The translations under genes and the position numbers were made by a program. Source: Flammeovirga pacifica (GTDB taxonomy: Bacteria > Bacteroidota > Bacteroidia > Cytophagales > Flammeovirgaceae). From it: DNA of 64,000 bases. Location: contig NZ_JRYR02000001.1 in assembly GCF_000807855.2 (NCBI RefSeq), positions 4,120,045 through 4,184,044 on the forward strand. The letters are read 5' to 3'. Shown piece after piece: positions 41,879 to 51,317 of the stretch. Under the pieces are notes generated by a model. That model was not told the DNA's origin. It did not search any database and saw nothing but the letters and a program-made list of their open reading frames with translations. The first letter of the stretch is position 1, and every line of letters begins with the position of its first letter.

Positions 41879-43120
41879 CTAGTTTCTATACATCATGTAT
41901 ACTGCTGATTTTTTTCTAAAAGTTTCTTCATCTTTTCTCCAATAAGGTTTCATATCATCAAAGTGATAATGTTTAGTGAAGTTGACACGAATCTGATCAG
42001 TACCACATACTTTATCAAACATAGAGAAGCGATTTTCTTTACCTACAAATAAGTCTTTATCTGGATATAATTTTTTAAGTACGGATAGTGCATGAAATTG
42101 AATTTCTGATAATCTCACTTTATCATAATCGGTAATATATACCTGAACACCATTTAATTTTTTTCCTTTTTTATCTTTGTAATAGGGTGTGAAAGTGATT
42201 TGTCTAAAATGTACACCTTCTAATTGTAATTGATTAAGCTTTTTAGCGTAGGTCAATCCGTTGATCCATTCTGCGGCAAAAACACCAAATGGTAAGGTAT
42301 ATCCAATCCCAATAAAACTGGCTTCTAATTCGCCAATTATACCAGTGGCAGGGTAGAGTTCTGCTGTTTGTACATTTGGAATATGAGGAGAGGACGGTAC
42401 CCATGCACGACCAGTGTCTTGGAATCTCATAGAACGCTTCCACCCTTTCATAGGGATGACTTTCAGTTTACATTTCATTCCATTTTTTAGCCAACCTTCA
42501 TGGTTCATCATATAAGCTAATTCACCAACCGTTAATCCGTATATGTATGGGATAGGAAACTGGCTTACAAAAGAGAAATAGCCATCCATAACTATATTAC
42601 CTTCTACTTTTTTTCCACCTAAAGGGTTTGGTCGATCAAGAACAATAACCTCTTTACCGTTTTCTGCTGCAGCTTCCATAACTAAACCTAAGGTACTAAT
42701 GAAAGTATAGGAACGCACACCGATATCTTGAATGTCATAGACTATAATATCAACATTTTCTAGCATTTTTGGAGTAGGCTTTCTAGTTTTTCCATAAAGT
42801 GAGTACACATTTAAACCAGTAGTTTTATCGATGTAACTTTCTACGTGTGCTCCAGCATCTGTATCCCCTCTTGCGCCATGTTCAGGGCCGTATAATGCTG
42901 TTAAATTAACATTAGATGCTTGGTGTAAAATATCAATAGTAGAGGTGAAATTAATGTCTATACCTGTCGGATTAGTCACTAAACCCACTCTTTTACCTTC
43001 TAACGATTTAAAGTTTTGTTCTTGTAATACTTCAATACCCACTTTTACATAAGAATTCTGTGCAAAAGAAGTAATTGATAATAAGAAAGATGTGATTATA
43101 AAAATTGCTTTATTTATCAT
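41879..43120 (-). CDS. NamZ-type exo-beta-N-acetylmuramidase (DUF1343)
   Basis: A 413-residue protein with a signal peptide ending SFAQ. DUF1343 landmarks: VGLVTNPTGIDINF, ALYGPEHGARGDTDAGAHV, VYDIQDIGVRSYTF, VLDRPNPLGGKKVEG and YGLTVGELAYMMNHE. Family members characterised as NamZ remove terminal MurNAc from peptidoglycan fragments. It ends about 150 bp from the stop-side of the NagB-PIG-L gene, on the same strand and downstream of it. A sugar-salvage role fits. Confidence 0.87.
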   Translation of the reverse strand: MINKAIFIITSFLLSITSFAQNSYVKVGIEVLQEQNFKSLEGKRVGLVTNPTGIDINFTSTIDILHQASNVNLTALYGPEHGARGDTDAGAHVESYIDKTTGLNVYSLYGKTRKPTPKMLENVDIIVYDIQDIGVRSYTFISTLGLVMEAAAENGKEVIVLDRPNPLGGKKVEGNIVMDGYFSFVSQFPIPYIYGLTVGELAYMMNHEGWLKNGMKCKLKVIPMKGWKRSMRFQDTGRAWVPSSPHIPNVQTAELYPATGIIGELEASFIGIGYTLPFGVFAAEWINGLTYAKKLNQLQLEGVHFRQITFTPYYKDKKGKKLNGVQVYITDYDKVRLSEIQFHALSVLKKLYPDKDLFVGKENRFSMFDKVCGTDQIRVNFTKHYHFDDMKPYWRKDEETFRKKSAVYMMYRN

Positions 43121-43215
43121 AGGGGGAATTAAAGATATTTATTTGATTAATGAAGATAGAAAAAATATGGGTGAAGTAATATTTTTCGTTGTACTCAGAT
43201 TAATAAAATATCATT

Positions 43216-43250
43216 ACAAAAAAAGGCTTTCGAGTTTCCCCGAAAGCCTT
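43216..43250 (-). terminator. terminator of the nagB gene
   Basis: A 10-bp perfect stem (aaggctttcg / cgaaagcctt), with an A run on the left that becomes U in the minus transcript. Confidence 0.88.
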
Positions 43251-43272
43251 GATGCATTTAATTATCTATTGT

Positions 43273-45204
43273 CTAGTTGAAGTGGTAACGTACAAACGCT
43301 TCCATTGCTTCATACTCTGCTAAGCCTAATTGGTTATATAATTTTGCTGTATCTGAGTTACGTTCTTCGGCACGTTGCCAGAATTCACGGTCATCAGTAC
43401 CTTGGAAAACAACACCATCTTTTTGAGATTCGTGGAAGAAAATAGCCTTACGCTTAATCATCACTTGCTCTGGAGACATTGGAACAGCCATTTCGATTTC
43501 ATCGATAGGCCACTCGTGCCATGCACCTCTGTATAACCAACACCAACAATCTTTCATGTAATCTTCGTTTTTCAACTCTTCTAAAGCAGCGAAGATGGCA
43601 TCTAAACAAACACGGTGAGTACCATGTGGATCGGCTAAATCACCTGCCGCATAGATTTGGTGTGGTTGAATTTCTGAAATCAAGTTTTTGATGATTTCAA
43701 TATCTGCTTCACCTACTGGGTTTTTACGAACTTTACCAGTCTCGTAGAAAGGAAGATCTAAGAAGTGAACGTTTGATTCACTTACTCCAGTGTAACGACA
43801 AGCTGCAATTGACTCGTCTCTACGAATCTGACCTTTCAACTGACGTACTGCTAATGAATCAATATCACCATCTTCTTTGGCATCTAAGAAACCTGTAATT
43901 TCTTTAAATTTAGAATTTGACTCTGGTGAATCGAATCCGAATTTAGCCATTAGAGATTTAGAGAATGTTGCATATCTACGCGCATCATCATCAGAAACCG
44001 CAATGTTACCAGAAGTTTGGTAAGCGATGTGTACTTCGTGTCCTTGGTCTACTAAACGTTGGAATGTACCACCCATTGAGATTACATCATCATCTGGGTG
44101 AGGAGAGAAGATAATTACACGTTTTTTAGAAGGCTCAGCTCTTTCAGGACGTTGAGTATCGTCTGCTGAAGGCTTACCACCTGGCCAACCTGTAATAGTA
44201 TGTTGTAAAAGGTTGAATACTTCGATGTTCAAATCATAAGCAGCACCTTTTGTTGATAAAACGCTATCTAAACCATTTTCGATATAGTCTTTGTTCGTTA
44301 ACTTTAATACAGGCTTACCTGTTTTATATGCTAACCATACCACAGCTTTTTTCACCATAGCTTGAGTCCACTCCACTTCACGAACTAACCAAGGGTTAGT
44401 CATACGTGTTAATTGTTCGGTAGCTCCTTCGTCTAGGTAAACAGAGACATTGTCATGTTTCTGAAGGAAAGTGGCAGGTACTTGCATAGAGATATCACCC
44501 TCTACCATTTTCTTTACGATTGGTGCTTTACCAGAACCCCAAGCCATCATGATAATACGACCCGCTTGCATAATTGGCTTCACACCCATAGTAATGGCAC
44601 GTTTTGGAACGTTGTCCAAACCACCAAAAGAAGGAGCAGCGTCAATACGAGTAACCGCAGCTAAAGTAACCATACGAGTACGGCTGTTCTCTGTCGAACC
44701 AGGTTCGTTAAAACCGATATGACCAGTACGACCAATACCAAGAATTTGAATGTCTAATCCGCCGGCAGCAGCTATTTTTGCTTCATAGTCTTGACAGAAA
44801 GCATATACATCTTTCATCGCCAAAGTACCGTCAGGGATATGAATATTTTTTTCTTCAATATCGATATGATCAAAAAGGTTCTCTTTCATGAAACGTACAT
44901 ATGAGTGTACAGAATCAGGTTGCATTGGATAGTATTCATCCAAATTGAAAGTGATCACATTTTTGAACGACAAGCCTTCTTCTTTATGTAAACGAATAAG
45001 TTCATCGTATACTTTAAGAGGAGAAGATCCTGTAGCCAAACCTAAAACAGCATTTTCACCTTTTGCAGCTTTATCGCGAATAAGGTCAGCAATTTCATTA
45101 GCAATAACGATAGATGCTTCTGCATTTGTACCGAAAGTTAGCGTCTCTAAACGTTCAAACTCTCTGTCTGTCATCACCTGTTGGTTCAACAATGTAGTGG
45201 TCAT
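43273..45204 (-). CDS. nagB: glucosamine-6-phosphate deaminase fused to a PIG-L deacetylase domain
   Basis: A 643-residue fusion. Residues 1-280 are NagB, with AVLGLATGSSPLKVYDELI, the active-site FNLDEYYPM and GIGRTGHIGFNEPGS. NagB converts glucosamine-6-phosphate to fructose-6-phosphate and ammonia. Residues about 360-640 are a PIG-L/LmbE domain (IIFSPHPDDDVISMGGT, then DLADPHGTHRVCLDA), which deacetylates GlcNAc-type substrates using Zn. The fused form is common in Bacteroidota annotations. The two domains may couple deacetylation with deamination. CAAATTTA at 45291-45298 is a minus-strand -7 box upstream. Confidence 0.93.
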   Translation of the reverse strand: MTTTLLNQQVMTDREFERLETLTFGTNAEASIVIANEIADLIRDKAAKGENAVLGLATGSSPLKVYDELIRLHKEEGLSFKNVITFNLDEYYPMQPDSVHSYVRFMKENLFDHIDIEEKNIHIPDGTLAMKDVYAFCQDYEAKIAAAGGLDIQILGIGRTGHIGFNEPGSTENSRTRMVTLAAVTRIDAAPSFGGLDNVPKRAITMGVKPIMQAGRIIMMAWGSGKAPIVKKMVEGDISMQVPATFLQKHDNVSVYLDEGATEQLTRMTNPWLVREVEWTQAMVKKAVVWLAYKTGKPVLKLTNKDYIENGLDSVLSTKGAAYDLNIEVFNLLQHTITGWPGGKPSADDTQRPERAEPSKKRVIIFSPHPDDDVISMGGTFQRLVDQGHEVHIAYQTSGNIAVSDDDARRYATFSKSLMAKFGFDSPESNSKFKEITGFLDAKEDGDIDSLAVRQLKGQIRRDESIAACRYTGVSESNVHFLDLPFYETGKVRKNPVGEADIEIIKNLISEIQPHQIYAAGDLADPHGTHRVCLDAIFAALEELKNEDYMKDCWCWLYRGAWHEWPIDEIEMAVPMSPEQVMIKRKAIFFHESQKDGVVFQGTDDREFWQRAEERNSDTAKLYNQLGLAEYEAMEAFVRYHFN

Positions 45205-45684
45205 ATTTATATCTTTATTTTGGTTGTTTTAATTCTGAAATCAAAAAGAATCTAAACTTGCTTTAGCATTTCTTTTTCTAATTGATATCACAAATTTATA
45301 TAGAGGTGTAGATTGTACATAATAATTTAGATGCAAGACGTTCGTCGATAGATAAACGGTTTTAGTCGATAGAATTGAGTTGTATGAGCATTAATTTAAA
45401 TCTTATTCACGATTAATTTTACAAGAAATTAATGTCTGAAAACTATTCTTTTTTACTCTTATGAAAAGAAAAATAGAGGTGGATTTACTTAAAATTTATA
45501 ATGTATGGGGCTCATTAGATAACAATCCATAATACGAATGATCATTCTAAATCAAATTTTTAGATAGTTTGAGTTATTTTGGGTGTACTTAATTCAACTA
45601 TATTAGAGGTTAAGGTTATTCGACTTGCATTAAAGATCGTGTATTCTTTTTGATTAAAGGATGATTTATGCTTTTGTTTTAAGC
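45205..45684. other. 480-bp region without a convincing gene
   Basis: It contains the presumed nagB promoter (TAAATTTG on the minus strand at 45298-45291), two direct copies of gtcgatag about 24 bp apart (around 45345-45375) and a 12-bp palindrome gaatgatcattc (45536-45547). I see no open reading frame with a credible start and composition, and no clear terminator for the CBS-domain gene. Confidence 0.6.
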
Positions 45685-47019
45685 TTACTCAGGAATTTCT
45701 TCCTTGTTTTCTTCCTCATTTTCTTCATTATGAGGGAATGTTAGACGGACCATATCAATACGAGCACCATCCATTGTGACAATGTCAAAGGTTAATCCTT
45801 CAACTTCTATCTTTTCTTCTACTTCAGGAATATTTCTATAATGGTAAAGAATGTAGCCACCAAGGGTGTCGTATTCTCCTTCTTCAATAGACCAGTTTTT
45901 CTTTTCATTTAACCAATCGATTTCATGTCTTGCTGTAAGTAGGAAAGTATGTTCATTTTCTTGGAAGAATGGTAATTCTTCTTCATCATGTTCATCTTCG
46001 ATCTCACCGACAATTTCTTCGGTAATGTCTTCCATTGTTACAATTCCAGCAGTACCACCGTATTCATCAATGATTGTTACAAGACTTTTCTTTTCAGACA
46101 TCATAAATGCCATAATCTCATCTGCAGCAGCAGTTTCTGGTCTTGACGGAATTTCGTGTAAAATTTCTTGAATACTAGCTGGTTTTTTGAATAATTGTCT
46201 TGCGTGGCAATAGCCAACAATATCATCAAGGTCTTCTTTATAAACTGGAATTTTAGAATGACCACTTTCAACAAATAGCTTTTTTAATTCCTCAATTTCC
46301 TCTTCTATATCGATTGCTACAATTTCTTTTCTAGGAATCATCACATCTCGTGCCCTCACATCTTTAAATTCAAGAGCATTTTCAAAATATGTTTTATCTA
46401 TAATTTCTCCTTCAGAATCATCGTCTTCAAGTGAAGCCACTTCTATGTCTCTAACATATTGACTTAAGTCGGTAAGGTTAAAAGTGTTTTGTTCTTCTTC
46501 TGAATGGAACCCGAAGATGTTTTTAATAGTAAATTGAGATAATTTCTCTACACACCAAGTAACAGGGTAAAGTAGGGTGTAGATAATATTCATTGGAGGA
46601 GAGGCGATGTTTAAAAATACATCTGGGTTGATCATTGTTAAACTCTTAGGTAAGAATTCTGCAGTAATCAACACCACAACCGTAGAAACAATAGTTTGAG
46701 TAATAAGAACGGTTACCTCTATTGAACCGGCATCCATTGCTGGAAGCTGAACCATGAAAAATTTTTGAAGTATAGGGTCAAGTACTTTTGAAACAAAAAT
46801 ACCATACATCACTAAGGCAGTTGTATTACCGATGAGTATGGTGGTGATAAAAGTAGATTTATTTTCAAAAAACTTATTGATAAGACGTCCAGCTAAAGAA
46901 AGCTTTTTTCTTTGAACTTCTATGTGTAGACGGTTAGCAGAGACAAAAGCGATTTCTGTAGCCGAAAAGAAGGCTGAAAAAAGAAGGCAAAGCCCTATAT
47001 ATATTATATTTTCATTCAT
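45685..47019 (-). CDS. CNNM/CBS/CorC-type membrane protein (hemolysin family, GldE-like)
   Basis: I choose the ATG at 47019 (MNENIIYIGLCLLFSAFFSA), which opens directly in the first membrane helix; 47049 adds ten polar residues. The CNNM domain (residues 1-190) is followed by two CBS motifs (ARDVMIPRKEIVAIDIEEEI, and SLVTIIDEYGGTAGIVTMED). The CorC_HlyC domain (about 345-430, YDTLGGYILYHYRNIP) precedes an acidic tail. CNNM/CorC proteins transport or sense Mg2+/Co2+. Some Bacteroidota members (GldE) belong to gliding loci, but no gldD or ssb is adjacent. Confidence 0.87.
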   Translation of the reverse strand: MNENIIYIGLCLLFSAFFSATEIAFVSANRLHIEVQRKKLSLAGRLINKFFENKSTFITTILIGNTTALVMYGIFVSKVLDPILQKFFMVQLPAMDAGSIEVTVLITQTIVSTVVVLITAEFLPKSLTMINPDVFLNIASPPMNIIYTLLYPVTWCVEKLSQFTIKNIFGFHSEEEQNTFNLTDLSQYVRDIEVASLEDDDSEGEIIDKTYFENALEFKDVRARDVMIPRKEIVAIDIEEEIEELKKLFVESGHSKIPVYKEDLDDIVGYCHARQLFKKPASIQEILHEIPSRPETAAADEIMAFMMSEKKSLVTIIDEYGGTAGIVTMEDITEEIVGEIEDEHDEEELPFFQENEHTFLLTARHEIDWLNEKKNWSIEEGEYDTLGGYILYHYRNIPEVEEKIEVEGLTFDIVTMDGARIDMVRLTFPHNEENEEENKEEIPE

Positions 47020-47158
47020 GATAATTCTCAATTTCTTATCAAAGATCAAAAAAAGTAGTGGGTTCTTACACTATTTTTGAAAATTTTCCTCACAATAGTA
47101 CAAATGTATCTATATTTATGATTTGATACACATCGCAAAAAAATGTTCGGACAATATT

Positions 47159-48235
47159 ATGAAGGATTTAAAATTAAATATTCGCGTTGAAAAAGCACAA
47201 AATTCTCGCTTAAGCGCAGTAGATTTTGATAATTTAGCATTTGGTAAAACGATGTCTGACCACATGTTTGTGGCGGATTACCGCGATGGTGAATGGCAAG
47301 ATTTAAGAATTGTCCCTTACGATAGTTTCCACCTAGCTCCTGCAACATCATCTTTACATTATGGACAATCTATTTTCGAAGGACTAAAAGGGTTTAGAAA
47401 TGCTCAAAACCCAGAAGAGGTTCTAGTCTTTAGACCGCAAGAGAATGCAAAAAGGATGAACGTTTCTGCAGAGAGAATTTGTATGCCTACTATTCCTGAA
47501 GAAATCTTTATGGAAGGTTTACATCGTTTGTTAGAAATCGATAGAGATTGGGTACCTAGTACACCTGACAGTTCTTTATATATTCGTCCATTTATGTTTG
47601 CAACGGATGAGTTCTTAGGAATGAAGCCATCAGATACATATACTTTTGCTATAATTACTGCACCTGCAGGTAAATATTATTCAAAAGCGTTAAGGGTGAA
47701 AGTAGAAAAAGAATTTAGTAGAACTTCTCCTGGAGGAACTGGTTTTGCTAAAGTAGCTGGAAATTATGCCGCTTCTTTACTACCTGCAAAATTAGCAGCT
47801 CAACAAGGTTATGATCAATTATTGTGGACAGACGCAAAAGAACATAAGTATATAGAGGAATCTGGTACTATGAATGTAATGTTTGATATAGACGGTACAT
47901 TTGTAACAGCTCCAACTATTCCTGTTGAAGATACCATTCTTAGATCTGTAACTCGATTAACAGTAATTGAGTTGATTCAAGATATGGGTCATAAAGTAGA
48001 AGAACGTCATATTTCTGTAGACGAAGTAATTGAAGCAATTAAAAACGGTAAGCTTAAAGGTGCATTTGGTATCGGTACAGCTGTAACTATTGCCCCTTTT
48101 GCTGTAATCTCTAATGATGGCGAAGATTTTGATTTACCATCAGATTATACATTCTCAAATGAATTAAAAGCGAAATTCCAAAGTATCCAAAAAGGAGAAA
48201 TTGAAGATACTAAAGGATGGACGTATAAGATATAA
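47159..48235 (+). CDS. ilvE: branched-chain amino acid aminotransferase
   Basis: A 358-residue fold-type IV PLP enzyme from the ATG at 47159; 47123 would add 12 unusual residues. Motifs: SSLHYGQSIFEGLKGFRN, the PLP-Lys region GGTGFAKVAGNYAASL and EESGTMNVMFDIDG. It performs the last step of Val, Leu and Ile synthesis or the first step of their breakdown. It stands alone, divergent from the CNNM gene, with a strong hairpin downstream. Confidence 0.93.
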   Translation: MKDLKLNIRVEKAQNSRLSAVDFDNLAFGKTMSDHMFVADYRDGEWQDLRIVPYDSFHLAPATSSLHYGQSIFEGLKGFRNAQNPEEVLVFRPQENAKRMNVSAERICMPTIPEEIFMEGLHRLLEIDRDWVPSTPDSSLYIRPFMFATDEFLGMKPSDTYTFAIITAPAGKYYSKALRVKVEKEFSRTSPGGTGFAKVAGNYAASLLPAKLAAQQGYDQLLWTDAKEHKYIEESGTMNVMFDIDGTFVTAPTIPVEDTILRSVTRLTVIELIQDMGHKVEERHISVDEVIEAIKNGKLKGAFGIGTAVTIAPFAVISNDGEDFDLPSDYTFSNELKAKFQSIQKGEIEDTKGWTYKI

Positions 48236-48320
48236 TTTCTATTTTTATCAATTAGGGAGGTCTTTGGACTTCCCTAATTTTTTATAAAAAAATCAATCTA
48301 AATCTGACAAATTTTAGAAC

Positions 48321-48364
48321 TAAAAAACCGATAATAAGCAAAGAGTTTATTATCGGTTTTTTTA
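48321..48364. terminator. bidirectional terminator between ilvE and trmD
   Basis: A stem of about 15 bp (aaaaaaccgataata / tattatcggtttttt), A-rich on the left and T-rich on the right. Confidence 0.9.
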
Positions 48365-48426
48365 TATAAAAATATTGATGTTTAATATTTTAGAACCTGA
48401 TTGTAAGAGCAGATTGTATTAAACAA

Positions 48427-49152
48427 TTATTTCCTTTTCTTTTTCGGTTTAGCTTCTGGCTGTGAATTGATATAATTATTCCACAGATCAGGACGCCTTT
48501 CTTTAGTTCTAGACATAGATTCTTCTAATCGCCATTCATCAATTTTTGATTCATGACCTGAAAGTAAAATATCAGGAACTTGTTTTCCATTCCATTCTTT
48601 TGGTCTAGTATATACAGGAGGAGCTAATAATCCATCTTGAAATGAATCTGTCAAAGCAGATGTTTCATCTCCTAAAACACCAGGTAAAAGACGTATAATA
48701 GCATCTGTTACTACTGCAGCTGCTAATTCTCCACCAGAAAGAACATAATCACCGATACTAATCTCTCTTGTAATTATTTCATCTCTTACTCTTTGATCAA
48801 TACCTTTATAATGACCGCAAAGTATAATGATGTTTTCACAAGAAATCGATAAATGATTGGCTATTTGTTGATTGAAAACTTCTCCATCAGGAGTCATATA
48901 AATTACTTCTTGGTACTCTCTTTCTTTTTTTAAGTCATTGATACAGTTAAAAATAGGATCGCACATAATGACCATGCCTGCACCATGTCCATAAGCATAA
49001 TCATCAATATGTCCATGCTTATCCACTGCATATTTTCTTAGATCGTGAACATGCACTTCTGATAATGATTTATCATTAGCTCTTTGTAAAATAGAATGAG
49101 AAAAAGGACTGTCCAATAAATTGGGAACACAAGAAATGATATCTATACGCAT
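48427..49152 (-). CDS. trmD: tRNA (guanine-N1)-methyltransferase
   Basis: A 241-residue SPOUT enzyme from the ATG at 49152 ([20 protein letters not shown]); the ATG at 49161 adds three residues. It makes m1G37 in tRNA. Motifs: [44 protein letters not shown], then [17 protein letters not shown] and [20 protein letters not shown]. It has a Lys-rich tail. It is separated from rimM by 10 kb, unlike the rpsP-rimM-trmD operon of many bacteria. Confidence 0.96.
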   Translation of the reverse strand: MRIDIISCVPNLLDSPFSHSILQRANDKSLSEVHVHDLRKYAVDKHGHIDDYAYGHGAGMVIMCDPIFNCINDLKKEREYQEVIYMTPDGEVFNQQIANHLSISCENIIILCGHYKGIDQRVRDEIITREISIGDYVLSGGELAAAVVTDAIIRLLPGVLGDETSALTDSFQDGLLAPPVYTRPKEWNGKQVPDILLSGHESKIDEWRLEESMSRTKERRPDLWNNYINSQPEAKPKKKRK

Positions 49153-49331
49153 AATTTTCAATCAAATTGTTGATGAAATGTAAGTGAGTAAAAGTGAATA
49201 ATAAAGATAAAGTTGATCAATAATCTTTAATTTATTCTATTTTAAAGCACATTCTTAATCTCGACAAAGATAAAAACAATATCAAAGATAACTTCTAGGA
49301 GTACAGTTCGATTCACTAATATTCATAACTT

Positions 49332-49363
49332 TTTGGGAATTGTGTAAATAAGTGTTAACTTTA
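49332..49363 (+). promoter_or_regulatory. promoter of the first tiny lipoprotein gene
   Basis: TTTG (49332-49335), a 20-bp spacer and TAACTTTA (49356-49363), one mismatch from the -7 consensus. The transcript would start near 49369, about 30-40 nt before the ATG. Confidence 0.6.
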
Positions 49364-49400
49364 CAGTACATCAAGTGCGAGAGCATTTTAAATAACTTAC

Positions 49401-49541
49401 ATGATTATGAAATACATAAAGCTTTTATTAGCCATTGGAGTAATCATAGCATTATCAAGCTGTACAACTTATAAGAATCATGTTGCAGCAGGCTATAACC
49501 CGAATAATAGTGACAACATTTATCATTTAGTACACGAATAA
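49401..49541 (+). CDS. tiny lipoprotein, copy 1 (46 aa, or 44 aa from 49407)
   Basis: It reads MIMKYIKLLLAIGVIIALSS-Cys and then about 27 residues. The n-region, hydrophobic core and lipobox LSSC make a clean lipoprotein signal. The mature peptide (CTTYKNHVAAGYNPNNSD, then NIYHLVHE) is polar. An ATG at 49407 is the more usual start form. It has its own promoter and a strong terminator at 49593. Lipobox, KN-VA and N-D-IY positions are shared with the second copy 330 bp downstream, so both are likely real paralogues. Function unknown; the layout recalls entericidin-size envelope lipoproteins. Confidence 0.82.
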   Translation: MIMKYIKLLLAIGVIIALSSCTTYKNHVAAGYNPNNSDNIYHLVHE

Positions 49542-49592
49542 ACGATAAATTAAGTCAAAAGAAATTATTAAGTATGAAATGTTAATTATTAC

Positions 49593-49624
49593 AAACCCTT
49601 CATTTATTCAATGAAGGGTTTTTT
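49593..49624 (+). terminator. terminator of tiny lipoprotein 1
   Basis: A 12-bp perfect stem (aaacccttcatt / aatgaagggttt) with a 5-base loop and a T run. Confidence 0.9.
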
Positions 49625-49639
49625 GTTGCTATCCTTTTA

Positions 49640-49870
49640 AATACACTTTGTTATCGCAGTAATAGTTTGAGGTTAAACTTAAAACACTGAGTGAGTTAAG
49701 TTTAAATTATGTTATCAAAAGCAACATTAAGTGTATCTTTTACGATAGTTAAGATAATAAACTGTTAGAAACCAAAACAACACATCATTCAAATAAGTTG
49801 CTCTCTAAAAAGATATTACTGTCTTTTATATGGGGGCAACTTTCTTTTTTACTTTTAAACCTACTTAATC
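49640..49870 (+). ncRNA. structured leader or small RNA before tiny lipoprotein 2
   Basis: This 230-bp stretch holds two hairpins: ttaaactta/taagtttaa near 49674-49704, and an 11-bp stem at 49795-49845 (aagttgctctc with gggggcaactt, two G-U pairs) followed by a T-rich run to 49851. A TTTG at 49647-49650 could be a -33 box, but the matching -7 is poor. It may be an attenuator of lipoprotein 2 or an independent small RNA. Confidence 0.4.
49795..49851 (+). terminator. terminator-like hairpin 20 nt before tiny lipoprotein 2
   Basis: A stem of 11 bp including two G-U pairs, a loop of about 29 bases, then tttctttttt. The ATG of the second lipoprotein follows at 49871. Confidence 0.7.
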
Positions 49871-50002
49871 ATGAAGAAGCTAAAATATTTACTATTTATT
49901 ATCAGCCTAATGGTATTAAGTAGTTGTGTCACATCGAAAAATCAGGTGGCTATTTCTGATTATGATAATCCTGATAGTATTTATGAGAAGGTGTACCATT
50001 AA
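49871..50002 (+). CDS. tiny lipoprotein, copy 2 (43 aa)
   Basis: It begins MKKLKYLLFIISLMVLSS-Cys, with lipobox LSSC at residues 16-19 in the same position as copy 1. The mature part is CVTSKNQVAISDYDNPDS followed by IYEKVYH, which aligns with copy 1 through KN-VA and the D-S-IY block. The gene is short enough to be missed by length cut-offs, but the matching signal peptides and related tails in tandem argue for real coding. It lies 146 bp before holB on the same strand. Confidence 0.82.
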   Translation: MKKLKYLLFIISLMVLSSCVTSKNQVAISDYDNPDSIYEKVYH

Positions 50003-50147
50003 TTTTAATGATAGTAACACTTACTTGCATAAATTACATTTCAATTTCTTGTATTAGTCAATGAATCCTCGAAATTTGTTGGTTAAAGAATTTATAAGAA
50101 ACAAAAGTGATGGACATTACTTGTTTTTCACGGTTAAAAGATCATTT

Positions 50148-51290
50148 ATGCTTTTTGCACAAGTTCCAGGAGCAACAGAAATAAAAAAGGTACTCATTAG
50201 TGCCGCACAGCAAGGAAAAGTAGCCCATGCTCAACTTTTTATAGGAAAGGAAGGTGGAGTACAACTAGGGTTGGCTTTAGCTTATGCAACTTATTTAAAC
50301 TGTGAAAATCCTACAGAAGAGGATGCTTGTGGAACATGTAGGTCATGTAAAAATGCAGAAAGGTTAATGTATCCCGATCTTCACTTTGTATTACCAACTG
50401 TTTTAACAAAAAAAGTAACAAAACGAGAAGACGCTACTTCCGATAAGTTTTTACCTGATTGGAGGTCATTTTTATTAGAAGAAAATGGCTTATACAAAAA
50501 TGTGGCAGATTGGGTAGATCATATAGGCGGAGAAAATAAACAAGCCATAATTACCCGTCAGGAAAGCAGACAGATGATTAAAGCACTGTCTGTAAAAGCT
50601 CATCAAAATGGATTTAAGATAGTATTAGTTTGGATGCCTGAGTTAATGCAAGCACCTGCAGCAAATGCCGTTTTAAAGATCTTAGAAGAACCACCGAAAA
50701 AAACATTATTTTTTATGGTGACAAATGACCCAGAAAAGTTAATCGTCACCATTCTATCAAGAACACAAAAAATATTTGTACCCTCTCCTAATGACGAACA
50801 AACTTCAGCTTTCTTAGTAGATCAAGGACTTGAACCTGATAAAGCAAAGAGAGTAGCTTTTTTATCCGATGGAAATATTAGAGAAGCATTAAGAATTTCT
50901 TCGGACATACCCGATCAAAGTGAAAAACTTTTTAAGGAATGGATGAGAGCTTGTTTTAAACCTAGTTTTACTGAAATTATCACTCAATGGTCTGAAGAGT
51001 TTAATAAGTTAGGAAAGGAAGGACAGAAGAGTTTCTTCAAATTTGGACTTACTCTTTTCAGGGAAGCCATGTTGATTAAAACCCAAGCAGACGAAGTTGT
51101 TCGTTTAGATGAAGAGGCACATACTTTTGCTAAGAATTTTTCTCAAGTATTAAGTGATAAAAATTTACCCTTTTTAGTGAATAGCTTTAATGATGCTTGC
51201 TACTTTATTGAAAGAAATGGAAATGCTAAAATCATTTTTGTGAGTTTATCAATTAAAGTAGGTCGTGCTTTTGGTAAAATTAATTCGTAA
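50148..51290 (+). CDS. holB: DNA polymerase III delta' subunit (clamp loader)
   Basis: A 380-residue protein from the ATG at 50148 (MLFAQVPGATEIKKVL); an ATG at 50061 adds 29 residues without family resemblance. Zinc ligands are Cys52, Cys61, Cys64 and Cys67 (C-x8-C-x2-C-x2-C). The P-loop is degenerate (FIGKEGGVQLG), as in delta'. The sensor region LKILEEPPKKTLFFMVTN and SRTQKIF (near 190-220) fit the clamp-loader AAA+ fold. It acts as the stator that helps open the beta clamp. The DnaX and delta genes are elsewhere. Confidence 0.9.
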   Translation: MLFAQVPGATEIKKVLISAAQQGKVAHAQLFIGKEGGVQLGLALAYATYLNCENPTEEDACGTCRSCKNAERLMYPDLHFVLPTVLTKKVTKREDATSDKFLPDWRSFLLEENGLYKNVADWVDHIGGENKQAIITRQESRQMIKALSVKAHQNGFKIVLVWMPELMQAPAANAVLKILEEPPKKTLFFMVTNDPEKLIVTILSRTQKIFVPSPNDEQTSAFLVDQGLEPDKAKRVAFLSDGNIREALRISSDIPDQSEKLFKEWMRACFKPSFTEIITQWSEEFNKLGKEGQKSFFKFGLTLFREAMLIKTQADEVVRLDEEAHTFAKNFSQVLSDKNLPFLVNSFNDACYFIERNGNAKIIFVSLSIKVGRAFGKINS

Positions 51291-51317
51291 AAAAGTTCCC
51301 AAAGTGTAAAAAAGTTC

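Noticed and set aside
44455-45232. plus-strand frames over nagB (69-95 codons)
   Set aside because: They lie wholly within the NagB-PIG-L coding strand in reverse and show no start signals of their own.
49295-49325. possible tRNA T-loop (gttcgattc)
   Set aside because: The flanking bases do not form a T-stem, and no acceptor, D-arm or anticodon arm is found at the right distances.
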